Assembly (NCBI RefSeq): GCF_024124665.1
Contig: NZ_JAMXSB010000004.1
Location: 186,001-250,000, forward strand
Direction: 5' to 3'
Length of the DNA: 64,000 nucleotides
From: Pleionea sp. CnH1-48
GTDB taxonomy: Bacteria; Pseudomonadota; Gammaproteobacteria; Enterobacterales; Kangiellaceae
Shown piece by piece: positions 17,832 through 25,764 of the stretch; position 1 is the stretch's first letter, and each line of letters begins with the position of its first letter. A program made the position numbers and the translations under genes. The notes under the pieces were generated by a model. It worked only from the letters and a program-made list of their open reading frames with translations. It searched no databases and had not been told where the DNA came from.

Positions 17832-18656
17832 ATGATTAACCGCACACTCCCCATTGCCACGCGATTAAAGATTCTTTTTGGTGGTGCTACCAACCAAGGA
17901 GCTTGGTTGTTCTTTGGTTTCAGTTGTATTTTCTTTTGGATATTTGCCGCGACGGCAGATTTATCCTTCATCTACTACCAAGGTGAGGTTAAGAAAACTC
18001 AGGGGCAAATATTTGAGAGCTACGAAACAAACCTTGAAGTGAACGAGCGGTCCGTTTATGCCTATCATTATCGCTTTTTTCTTGAAGGGCAAGGTGAGTT
18101 TGAGGATGTTTCTTATAGTTCGGGGCGTCGCTATGGTTCCGGAGATAACGTTACCATCGAGTATCCTGCCGGCTCACCCGACAAATCCAGAATTGCTGGG
18201 TTAAGACGTTCAGAGATGGGGCCTTGGGCGGCATTGATTGGTGTGTTTGCTTTCGTTGGGCTGCTCTGGTTGTTGCTTAAATTGAAAGCTTCGATCAAAG
18301 TCACTTCGCTGTTAAAAAGAGGTGTGATTGGCGAGGCAGTGTTGGCAAGTAAGGAACGAACAAATACTGAGATTAACGATCAAACCGTTTATAAACTGAC
18401 TTTTCGTTTTACTGATGAAAAGGGTGATGAACATGAAACGGTTGTTAAGACGCATCAAACTCGCGCCTTAACTGATAATAAAAAAGAGCCTGTTATATAT
18501 AATCCAGACAAACCTGATGATGCAGCGATGCTAGATGCATTACCGTCACAACCACAAATGGATGATCAAGAGGTAGAAGATGTTGGAATGAAGAGTGCAA
18601 TTGCTTCGCTGATTATTCCTGCCATTGTCATTTGGGGCAATCTTTATATGATCTAA
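17832..18656 (+). CDS. DUF3592 membrane protein
   Basis: The 274-aa protein has transmembrane segments at about residues 24-48, 135-153 and 253-273. Between TM1 and TM2 lies a beta-rich extracytoplasmic domain with AYHYRFFLEGQGEFED and VTIEYPAGSPDKSR, which is the DUF3592 signature. A second, similar beta domain (YKLTFRFTDEKGDEHE, VIYNPDKPDDAAML) follows TM2, so the protein carries two copies of the module. Function is unknown. GGAAGAG precedes the start at 17832. Confidence 0.75.
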   Translation: MINRTLPIATRLKILFGGATNQGAWLFFGFSCIFFWIFAATADLSFIYYQGEVKKTQGQIFESYETNLEVNERSVYAYHYRFFLEGQGEFEDVSYSSGRRYGSGDNVTIEYPAGSPDKSRIAGLRRSEMGPWAALIGVFAFVGLLWLLLKLKASIKVTSLLKRGVIGEAVLASKERTNTEINDQTVYKLTFRFTDEKGDEHETVVKTHQTRALTDNKKEPVIYNPDKPDDAAMLDALPSQPQMDDQEVEDVGMKSAIASLIIPAIVIWGNLYMI

Positions 18657-18664
18657 TAAAACAA

Positions 18665-18703
18665 CTTTCAGCCGTTTGCTTTGCATCCGCATACGGCTGA
18701 AAG
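18665..18703. terminator. Hairpin between convergent genes
   Basis: CTTTCAGCCGT and ACGGCTGAAAG form an 11-bp stem with a 17-nt loop, between the DUF3592 gene and the 992-aa gene. T-runs are poor on both sides, but the location favours transcription termination. Confidence 0.6.
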
Positions 18704-18717
18704 TACTGTTTATCTTA

Positions 18718-21696
18718 TCAAACCAGAACGATATTATTCTCTTTATTATGCTTGCGAACGGTGAGTGTCGCCGTCATTAATGGCTTATCACTTGTAGTCA
18801 AATCTGCCATAAGTCGCAACAGACCCAGCGTTCGCCAGGTGGCTGTTTCCATAAACAATCCGGTAAGTGCGTTATTAACAGAGACCATGGTTGCCATCTG
18901 CTTATTAATACTATCTGACACTTCTTTTAATGACTCTACCAAAGGGTCATTCTTGAGGTCGCTGATGGTTTTTCCATTCAGTTGTTGCGCGATAAGCCCT
19001 AGTTGACGGAAGTCTTCTGACGCCATACGAAATGCATTGGCACAACGATAAATTTGCAGCGTCTGTTTGAGTATATTGCCTAAGGGAGTATTGGCTCCTG
19101 CAGAGACGGGTATATCCGGTGTTGAGCCGTTCTTTTTGTTATAAAGCTTAATGGCTCGTTTTACGCGTTTTTTCTTGCCGATTTTACGAATAAACTCTGC
19201 TTCGCTGGTTGCCGAACGGAAACTATCGACCATATCGCCGAAAAGCTCGAGATCGTTGGTGTCGCTAAAGCGCGATGCTAAAAAGCTTTCGCAAGCAGTG
19301 TTAAAGGCTTCCTCCGGCGTAAGACTGGCAAAATTTTGATAGAAGTGGGGCGGTAAGGTCATACTTAATGACAACTTGGCTGATGTTTTGCTGTTGGCAG
19401 CAATGGGTTTATACAAAGACATGGCTCTGGCTGTTGTTCCCTCAGCTAGCAGTTCTTCATCAGCGTCTTCGACACTGTTGAGAAATTCTTTTAACTCTTC
19501 AAGTTCAAGATCTTCATCGTCTAAAGATAAGCTAATACCTCCTGTCGTAGGTACATTGGCGGAGGTGATTGATTGGAGAATGTTGCTGGTGCTAAACAGA
19601 GACAGTTTTCGCACTTCGCCAAATCCGCCTGCTTCTTCTTCGAGAGTAGAGCTTGCGCTACCGAAAGTGAGTTGACCGGACTCATCGACCTTAACGTCTA
19701 CCTCTGATATGCGGCGGCTAGCGCTATAAAACTCAAAGCCTGGCAATTTGATACCCAGGCGGAACTGTGTCAGCGTTTTTGACCAATGGGTAAAGGCTCC
19801 GTCGATATCATCCAGCTCGGTGCTGCCATCTTTTTGCATCTGCAGGGCTATGCTAAAGGCTTTGCCTACTTGCCCCAACATCATGTAACGATACAGCCGT
19901 TCTGCTTCAGCTGATGGTTGTTCAAGGGGGCGTAGGCGAACATTTAATAACGCTGTGTCTTTGGTCCAGGATTGGCGGCTATAGTTAAACTGTGCGGCAA
20001 GTTGGAACTCGGCCGCTTTTTCTGCTCCTTTTATTAAGCGCTGTCTTAATTCTTGATATTCACCCACTAATTCTTTGACTTTACTCACGAGCTTTTCGGA
20101 ATGGCTGTTAATGTCGCTAACAATGTCGTTGCTTTTTACGCCGAGTTTTTCTAGGGGCGCCAACCACTGTTTTATTTTTGCTGGGCTTTGGTTGGCCACA
20201 GCGGTGATTCTTTGCTTTATTTTTTCACTCAATTCCTGCTGATATTGATCAAGCCATTCTTCCAACTTGGTGTCTATGCTATCTAATAAGCGCGTTTCGA
20301 CATCCGCTGGAAGTTCCAATGCTTCGAGCTGCTGAGACACTCGTTGTTGTAAGTGCTCTGCACCACTGTCAAACCATAGAACAAACTCTTTATCTAACGG
20401 GGCGAGTTCTTCTTTGATTTGAGCTTGTAGTTGTGTGACTAAAGCATCTAGGTTTTCTTCTCCTACAATCACCTTAAGCAGCGACTTGAGCGTATCATCC
20501 TCAACTTCATCATTAATGGCGCTGATTAAGTCATTTTTTATAGAGGTGCCTAGTTGACTCCACTCATCTAATTCTTCTAACCATTTTTCATCATAAGGCA
20601 AATAGTGTTCGACCATGGCTTTGCCAAGTTCATCAAGCCCTTTGACTGAGAGGTCGACGCCAAGCGTCAAGCCCGTAGTGCTTTCCTTTGAGCGGTCACT
20701 GGTAAGCGAAATACTTAGCAAGTTGTTATCTATTTTTTCAGCGGTGCATAATAAATGCCCAGAGTGCTTCATGGAATAACTGGCGGAAGCTCCCAGCGCC
20801 ATGGAGGAATCGAGACTGTGTTGATTGTCAGCAACATTAACAAAGCCAGAAGCACTAATGGTTTGGTTAGCGCCTAAGCTGCCAGAGAACTCGAATCCCT
20901 TACGGACTTCAGTGCGAATTTGACGCAGCCCATGATAATCCGACGGAATATCAGGCTTTGGTTGTGCCAGTGCTGCCTGACTATGAGTTAAATCAAAGAA
21001 GCTTACGCGAGAGTGAGCCAGATTTTGCAAGGAGTCTTTTAAGGCAGAGAAGAGTGGCTGTGTTTCATCATATTGATAAAGATAATCCAGCCCGATATCC
21101 AGCTGACCTTTGGCGGAAGCGCCAAAACTAAAAGCACTGATAGCACCTGCCACCGAGGCTCCTGCATGGCTGCTCACATCAATGCCATAGCGTAAACAGC
21201 AATCGCTTTCTGGCAAAGTGACATCGAAATCTGTTTGAGTACTTTGCGCGGTATCTACGTCAAATTCCAGACCAGCACTAAAGCCACCTTCGATAGCGAC
21301 GGGAATGCCTTTTAGTACAGGCTTGCGATCAGCACTTCGAGTAAATGACCAGCTTTGTTGCTGCTTTCCCGTGGCTATAAAGCGTTTAAGAGTCGGTGTG
21401 TGCAGCTTTCCGTCGTGGTAGACGATGCCCCAACTTTCTAGTTTTTTCAGTTGCTGAGCAATTTTTTGTTTATAGGCTTCGGCATCGTCGAAAACTTCTT
21501 TAATGTCGTCATAAGCTTCTTTGAGTTTTCCTTCAAGTGCTTCAATGGCATCTGCATGGTCATTGATAATGTGAGAGATAATCGACAAGACCTGTTCATC
21601 ATCAACACCGAAGCTTTTTACTTTTTCTTCTATCAGTTTGACGAGATCCAGATCGGGTATGAGATTCAAATAATCGGTAAGCTTATCGATATTCAT
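18718..21696 (-). CDS. Unrecognised 992-aa protein, helical with beta-rich N-terminal third
   Basis: I do not recognise a family. There is no signal peptide or membrane segment. Residues about 1-100 are helical (EALEGKLKEAYDDIKEVFDD). Residues about 120-330 are rich in alternating Ser, Gly and Ala with beta patterning (AISAFSFGASAKGQLDIGLD, GASASYSMKHSGHLLC). Residues about 380-570 form long amphipathic coiled-coil helices (KLEEWLDQYQQELSEKIKQR). The last third mixes helices with an acidic linker (LSLDDEDLELEELKEFLNS). AAGGAGAG gives a good start at 21696. It is divergent from the 443-aa, Hsp90-like and TPR genes, and may belong to one functional island with them; this is inference. Confidence 0.7.
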   Translation of the reverse strand: MNIDKLTDYLNLIPDLDLVKLIEEKVKSFGVDDEQVLSIISHIINDHADAIEALEGKLKEAYDDIKEVFDDAEAYKQKIAQQLKKLESWGIVYHDGKLHTPTLKRFIATGKQQQSWSFTRSADRKPVLKGIPVAIEGGFSAGLEFDVDTAQSTQTDFDVTLPESDCCLRYGIDVSSHAGASVAGAISAFSFGASAKGQLDIGLDYLYQYDETQPLFSALKDSLQNLAHSRVSFFDLTHSQAALAQPKPDIPSDYHGLRQIRTEVRKGFEFSGSLGANQTISASGFVNVADNQHSLDSSMALGASASYSMKHSGHLLCTAEKIDNNLLSISLTSDRSKESTTGLTLGVDLSVKGLDELGKAMVEHYLPYDEKWLEELDEWSQLGTSIKNDLISAINDEVEDDTLKSLLKVIVGEENLDALVTQLQAQIKEELAPLDKEFVLWFDSGAEHLQQRVSQQLEALELPADVETRLLDSIDTKLEEWLDQYQQELSEKIKQRITAVANQSPAKIKQWLAPLEKLGVKSNDIVSDINSHSEKLVSKVKELVGEYQELRQRLIKGAEKAAEFQLAAQFNYSRQSWTKDTALLNVRLRPLEQPSAEAERLYRYMMLGQVGKAFSIALQMQKDGSTELDDIDGAFTHWSKTLTQFRLGIKLPGFEFYSASRRISEVDVKVDESGQLTFGSASSTLEEEAGGFGEVRKLSLFSTSNILQSITSANVPTTGGISLSLDDEDLELEELKEFLNSVEDADEELLAEGTTARAMSLYKPIAANSKTSAKLSLSMTLPPHFYQNFASLTPEEAFNTACESFLASRFSDTNDLELFGDMVDSFRSATSEAEFIRKIGKKKRVKRAIKLYNKKNGSTPDIPVSAGANTPLGNILKQTLQIYRCANAFRMASEDFRQLGLIAQQLNGKTISDLKNDPLVESLKEVSDSINKQMATMVSVNNALTGLFMETATWRTLGLLRLMADLTTSDKPLMTATLTVRKHNKENNIVLV

Positions 21697-22339
21697 AAAT
21701 ACACTCTCCTTAAATGATTACTGCCACTGAACGTTTTTAGTTTAGAGCTAACGCTGGCTGATCAGTTCCTTTACGTCTCGAACGAAGCTTCGTTATATAC
21801 TCATTGTGAGATAAAAAATAGATTAGACTGTTTTATTCATAATAAACCAAAATAGTGAGCAAGCCATGTCAATCGGATGACAAGGTTGTTGAAGTAGGTT
21901 TTTGTCGCTGCTATTCACTTTTTAAAGCACAGTCAACTCTTTAAGTTACGCCGTAATTTTTTGCCGCTAAGTGTATTTGGCTAAATTTATTCTTCTTTAC
22001 TTATACGGTGTTTATTTTTGCGTTGCGGAACAAGAAGGTCTCTATTCATCTCACTCCGTAATTTTTGTTGGGAATAGTTTTAAGAATCCAAAGCATTATA
22101 AATTATTCTTATCAATCCTGAGTAAGGATGGCATGCGACTTGGTGGCCGAGTGCTATACTCAAAATAACTGGTGTTATAACAATAAAGTGATAGAGAGCA
22201 ATGACTGCTTGGTAGCGCCAGAGCCTTAATAGAGATCGATTTGTTTTAATGGAAGTAACAACTTAAAACTTACCTGAATTTAACGTTGTACTGTGGTTAT
22301 TTGTCTGAATGCCATAGATTCGCCTATGAGGACAGAAAA
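21697..22339. other. Divergent intergenic region without a clear gene
   Basis: These 643 bp between two divergent unknown genes are A/T-rich. A frame at 21971-22168 would encode 65 residues starting with GTG but lacks a ribosome site and family resemblance. No tRNA, repeat or operator was recognised. Confidence 0.4.
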
Positions 22340-23671
22340 ATGGGACGTTTATGTCGTAAAGTGAGTCGAGGAATAAAAGAAGCCGCCGAAGCGGGAGCTA
22401 ATGCAACTAAGCGTGCGTTACGAGAAATCGCAAAAAAAATTCGCGATAAGCAGAAAGAAATCGATGATCTTAGAAAGGCGATAGACGATGTCGACAATGG
22501 TAACTTCGACGAAAAAGTAAAGAAGCAAATGAAAAAGGCATTGCAAGAACTTAAAGAGCAAGCCGAGAAAGAACTGGGTGATTTAAGAGAGCAACAACGA
22601 AAGTTACGTAAAATACAAAATAATAGTAATGCCAGTTACGACAAGTTAAATGATATTGTTGAGGTGCTAGAGGATAACGATGAACACCTTAAACAATTGA
22701 GTTTTGTTGAAGCTAGCATAGAGATAGAAAAAGCAATTGACGAAGCCTTGGTAGGGGCTGAGCCTGATGAAGCGCTTATTGGATTCGATGAAAACTTTGA
22801 CTTCCGTAAGGTAGATGTTGAATACATTGCGGAGTTGATCAGTGATGAAGGGTTAGAGAATTGGGCAAGGGTTGTTGGTTTACCTGCACCTTCGGAATTT
22901 TCTGGCTCTCGTCGAATGGCCGCGCGCATTGTCTATGGAACCGTTGCTCCAGGTTTAGAGGATATGGGGTTTCAGCTCAGTGAGCATCCATGCGATCCGG
23001 TGGCTGCTACCATAAGAGAGTTTTATCAAGAGGCTATTGATAAAACCGCTGAACAGTCTGAGGAAACCTTACAAGAGGAACGAGCCTATCAGCTGGCCTC
23101 ACCCAACCGGTTACAGGAATATGCCTATTTTCAGATGGCACCCGGAAACGACAAAGTCATTGACCCCTGTATCGACGAAGAGACGGCAGAAGAAGAGGCC
23201 AAGCTCAAAATTAAAAAAGCCTATCTTGTAGGTAAGCGTGATGCTGAACGTAATAAGATGTTAATTAAAGGTTTATTGGCGGTTTTTGGTCTTGATTTTC
23301 TGGTCGAAGATATCGACGGAGACGACAGTTGGGATATCATCATCCAACTGTTGATCGCTGGCCAGTGGTTGTTGGCGGCGGCTAAATTTGCGCGGTTAAT
23401 CTGGCGCATCGTAAGAACCCCTCGTTTATGGCGACGTCTGGTTCAGCGTTATGGCCGTTTTGGTGCGCTGCGCTTTCTAGCTGGATTAGGTGGTCGATTG
23501 GTTCCAGCCGTTTTAGCGGGGCTGATTGCCTATGCCTGGTATGACATCTTTAAAGAATGGAAAAAGAAAAAGGCGGGTTGGGACAAGAAGCTAAAACAAC
23601 TGTACCAAGACAGCGATGTACCGAATAAAGATGAAATCTTTAAGGCAAATCTGGGTTACATTCCCAATTGA
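22340..23671 (+). CDS. Unrecognised 443-aa coiled-coil protein with C-terminal hydrophobic hairpin
   Basis: No family is recognised. The start at ATG 22340 has GAGGA seven bases upstream, so the longer frame from 22286 is not used. Residues about 5-110 are a highly charged coiled coil (KKIRDKQKEIDDLRKAIDDV, KELGDLREQQRKLRKI). A globular middle follows. Two long hydrophobic stretches lie near residues 335-360 (IIIQLLIAGQWLLAAAKFA) and 385-410 (LAGLGGRLVPAVLAGLIAYA), separated by an Arg-rich loop. A charged tail ends the protein. There is no signal peptide. The architecture resembles pore-forming or membrane-inserting toxins, but nothing proves this. It lies upstream of the Hsp90-like gene. Confidence 0.7.
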   Translation: MGRLCRKVSRGIKEAAEAGANATKRALREIAKKIRDKQKEIDDLRKAIDDVDNGNFDEKVKKQMKKALQELKEQAEKELGDLREQQRKLRKIQNNSNASYDKLNDIVEVLEDNDEHLKQLSFVEASIEIEKAIDEALVGAEPDEALIGFDENFDFRKVDVEYIAELISDEGLENWARVVGLPAPSEFSGSRRMAARIVYGTVAPGLEDMGFQLSEHPCDPVAATIREFYQEAIDKTAEQSEETLQEERAYQLASPNRLQEYAYFQMAPGNDKVIDPCIDEETAEEEAKLKIKKAYLVGKRDAERNKMLIKGLLAVFGLDFLVEDIDGDDSWDIIIQLLIAGQWLLAAAKFARLIWRIVRTPRLWRRLVQRYGRFGALRFLAGLGGRLVPAVLAGLIAYAWYDIFKEWKKKKAGWDKKLKQLYQDSDVPNKDEIFKANLGYIPN

Positions 23672-23740
23672 CCAATAACGCTCTGTAGAAGCAGGCAGTT
23701 TCAATTTAGCCATTGAATTTTTCACTAAGCGGTTGACTAG

Positions 23741-23787
23741 GGCCTCGTATTTAAGCAAACTACGGGGCCTGGGCAACGACCTGCCCA
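23741..23787 (+). terminator. Tandem hairpins after the 443-aa gene
   Basis: GGCCTCGTA pairs with TACGGGGCC (one G-U) across an 11-nt loop, and TGGGCA pairs with TGCCCA across a 6-nt loop immediately afterwards. The pair follows the 443-aa gene by 69 bp and could end its transcript or shape the leader of the Hsp90-like gene. No U-run is present. Confidence 0.4.
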
Positions 23788-23963
23788 GAATGTCTCATAT
23801 TATAAACTTAATAATGATAAGCATTTGCCTCAGGGATTGTGAGCAAATAAAGGAAAATATTTAATTGATCGTAAATAGGGATGGGAGCGCTCATTTTTGG
23901 AGTATATTTTAATGAACTCCAACGCTTTGTTACTCTTATATTGATCTGGATAGATTTAAACTC

Positions 23964-25763
23964 ATGACCGTAGAATTACATAATACTCATGTCAATATGG
24001 ACGGATTACTCGAAGTCCTTGGCAAAAACCTTTATTCATCGCCTGCTGTTGCCGTTAGAGAGTTAGTTCAAAATGCACATGATGCCTGCGTGCGTCGTCA
24101 GATTGAGGCTAACTATGAAGGCGACATCAGGATCTCCTTATCAACGGATCCTGGTAAAAATCAGTTAATCATCGAAGACAATGGTTCTGGCTTAACTTAC
24201 GACGAAGTCGTGCAGTATCTAGCGACTGTTGGTTCTGGATATACACGAGTTTTGCGCAACGAAACACAAACCAGCGATATGATAGGTTACTTTGGACTCG
24301 GTTTTTTGTCGGCTTATGTAGTCGCTGATAAAGTCGACGTTTGGACCACTTCTTACCAGACACCGGAGCAGAGCTGGCACTTTTCTAGCTCGGGAGGAAA
24401 ACGCTTCGCATTAACCGAAGCCAAGCCGCGCGAAGTAGGCACGCGGGTTTGTTTGCAGCTATCTGATAATTTCACTGAGCTCAGTTCGGCGCGCGTTTTA
24501 TCATCATTGGTTGCCAAATATTGTTGTTTGTTGCCGATTCCAATCTATTTAAAAGGGGATTCCGAACCCTTGAATAACATCAATGTTCCTTGGCGCCTCC
24601 CAGAGCATACGTCGTTATTGCAACGTAAAAAAATTAACATGGAATTTGCACAGGTTTTTGAAGAAGTTTTCGAACCCATTTGTACCATTGAGATTCCTGC
24701 TAATGACTTAAATGCCAAAGGGGTTATGTGGATACAGGATGCTTCTGGTTTTTCTACCTCAGACTATCGTAATGTATCGGTTTTTATTCGCAACATGCAC
24801 ATTACTCATGAAGGGCGAGAATTGTTACCTTTATGGGCAGGCTTTGCTGGCTGTGTGATTGAAACCGATAAACTGACACCCACAGCAAGTCGTGAAGATC
24901 TGCAAAAAGATCAGGTTTACCATCAACTACAGTCGCTATTATCGGATGCCTTGAATGCCGGACTCACACGTATCGCCAACGAAGAGCCGGAAACCTGGCG
25001 TCGTGTTCTTTCGCGCCATAATCAGGCATTGTTAGCTGCCGCGGTGGCAGATGACGCTTTGTTTAACGTTTTAAAGCAGGATCTTAAACTGCCAACATCC
25101 CGTGGCGAAATGACTATTGGTCAAATCAGTAAACAATGTGGCCAGCGAATTCCCGTGAGGATGGATGACACCAACAGTTATGAAGACGTTTTGTTTCGAG
25201 CCAATCATCTGCCCGTCGTTTCGGGATATTTATTTGCAGCCGCGTCTTTTTGTCAGAAATACTCCGATTACCATGGTGTTAAATTAGTTTATCTGGGATC
25301 GAAAGAAGGTAATCAACAATTATTTAAAGAGGTTCAAGCATCTCCTGATGTCAAACAGCGGTTGTCTGATCTATTTACCGAAGAGAATGAAGGCTTGAGA
25401 ATGTGTGAGTTTGAGCCTGATTATATTCCGCTACTTGTGATGGAAGATAAAGAAGCCCGTCTAAAACAAAAGCTCGAGCAAGACGATGCCGACAAGCGTA
25501 TTGGCGCAGCTGCATTGAGTTTGGCAAAGCTCCACACTCAAAAAATAGATAGCCGTGATTTGCGACTTATTATTGTTAATTTAAACTCGCCCATGATCCA
25601 GAGTGTGCTAAACAGTGCAGATAATCAATTAACACAACGTGTTGCTCGCATGTTGCGTTCTTACATGTTGACTATGTGTGCCAACGTTTCTGATGATATC
25701 GACTTTAGTCAGGAGCTGCGTCAGTTTATTAGTGGGTTAGAAAGTTTTTTAGAGGTTAATTAG
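23964..25763 (+). CDS. Hsp90-like (HtpG-related) ATPase
   Basis: The 599-aa protein has the Bergerat ATP-binding fold. ELVQNAHDAC (Glu33, Asn37) binds Mg-ATP, EDNGSGL (Asp72) contacts adenine, and GYFGLGF (108-114) forms the lid glycines. The Hsp90 middle domain is clear at FIRNMHITHEGRELLPLWAG and in VIETDKLTPTASREDLQKDQ, whose Arg matches the ATPase-activating Arg. The C-terminal third is divergent from E. coli HtpG. It belongs to the diverged 'HSP90 family protein' group rather than housekeeping HtpG. The TPR gene begins one base after its stop region, indicating co-translation; TPR proteins are classic Hsp90 partners in eukaryotes. The client is unknown. Confidence 0.85.
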   Translation: MTVELHNTHVNMDGLLEVLGKNLYSSPAVAVRELVQNAHDACVRRQIEANYEGDIRISLSTDPGKNQLIIEDNGSGLTYDEVVQYLATVGSGYTRVLRNETQTSDMIGYFGLGFLSAYVVADKVDVWTTSYQTPEQSWHFSSSGGKRFALTEAKPREVGTRVCLQLSDNFTELSSARVLSSLVAKYCCLLPIPIYLKGDSEPLNNINVPWRLPEHTSLLQRKKINMEFAQVFEEVFEPICTIEIPANDLNAKGVMWIQDASGFSTSDYRNVSVFIRNMHITHEGRELLPLWAGFAGCVIETDKLTPTASREDLQKDQVYHQLQSLLSDALNAGLTRIANEEPETWRRVLSRHNQALLAAAVADDALFNVLKQDLKLPTSRGEMTIGQISKQCGQRIPVRMDDTNSYEDVLFRANHLPVVSGYLFAAASFCQKYSDYHGVKLVYLGSKEGNQQLFKEVQASPDVKQRLSDLFTEENEGLRMCEFEPDYIPLLVMEDKEARLKQKLEQDDADKRIGAAALSLAKLHTQKIDSRDLRLIIVNLNSPMIQSVLNSADNQLTQRVARMLRSYMLTMCANVSDDIDFSQELRQFISGLESFLEVN

Positions 25764-25764
25764 T

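Noticed and set aside
21971-22168. 65-codon frame between divergent unknown genes
   Set aside because: It has a GTG start without a Shine-Dalgarno site and no recognisable features.
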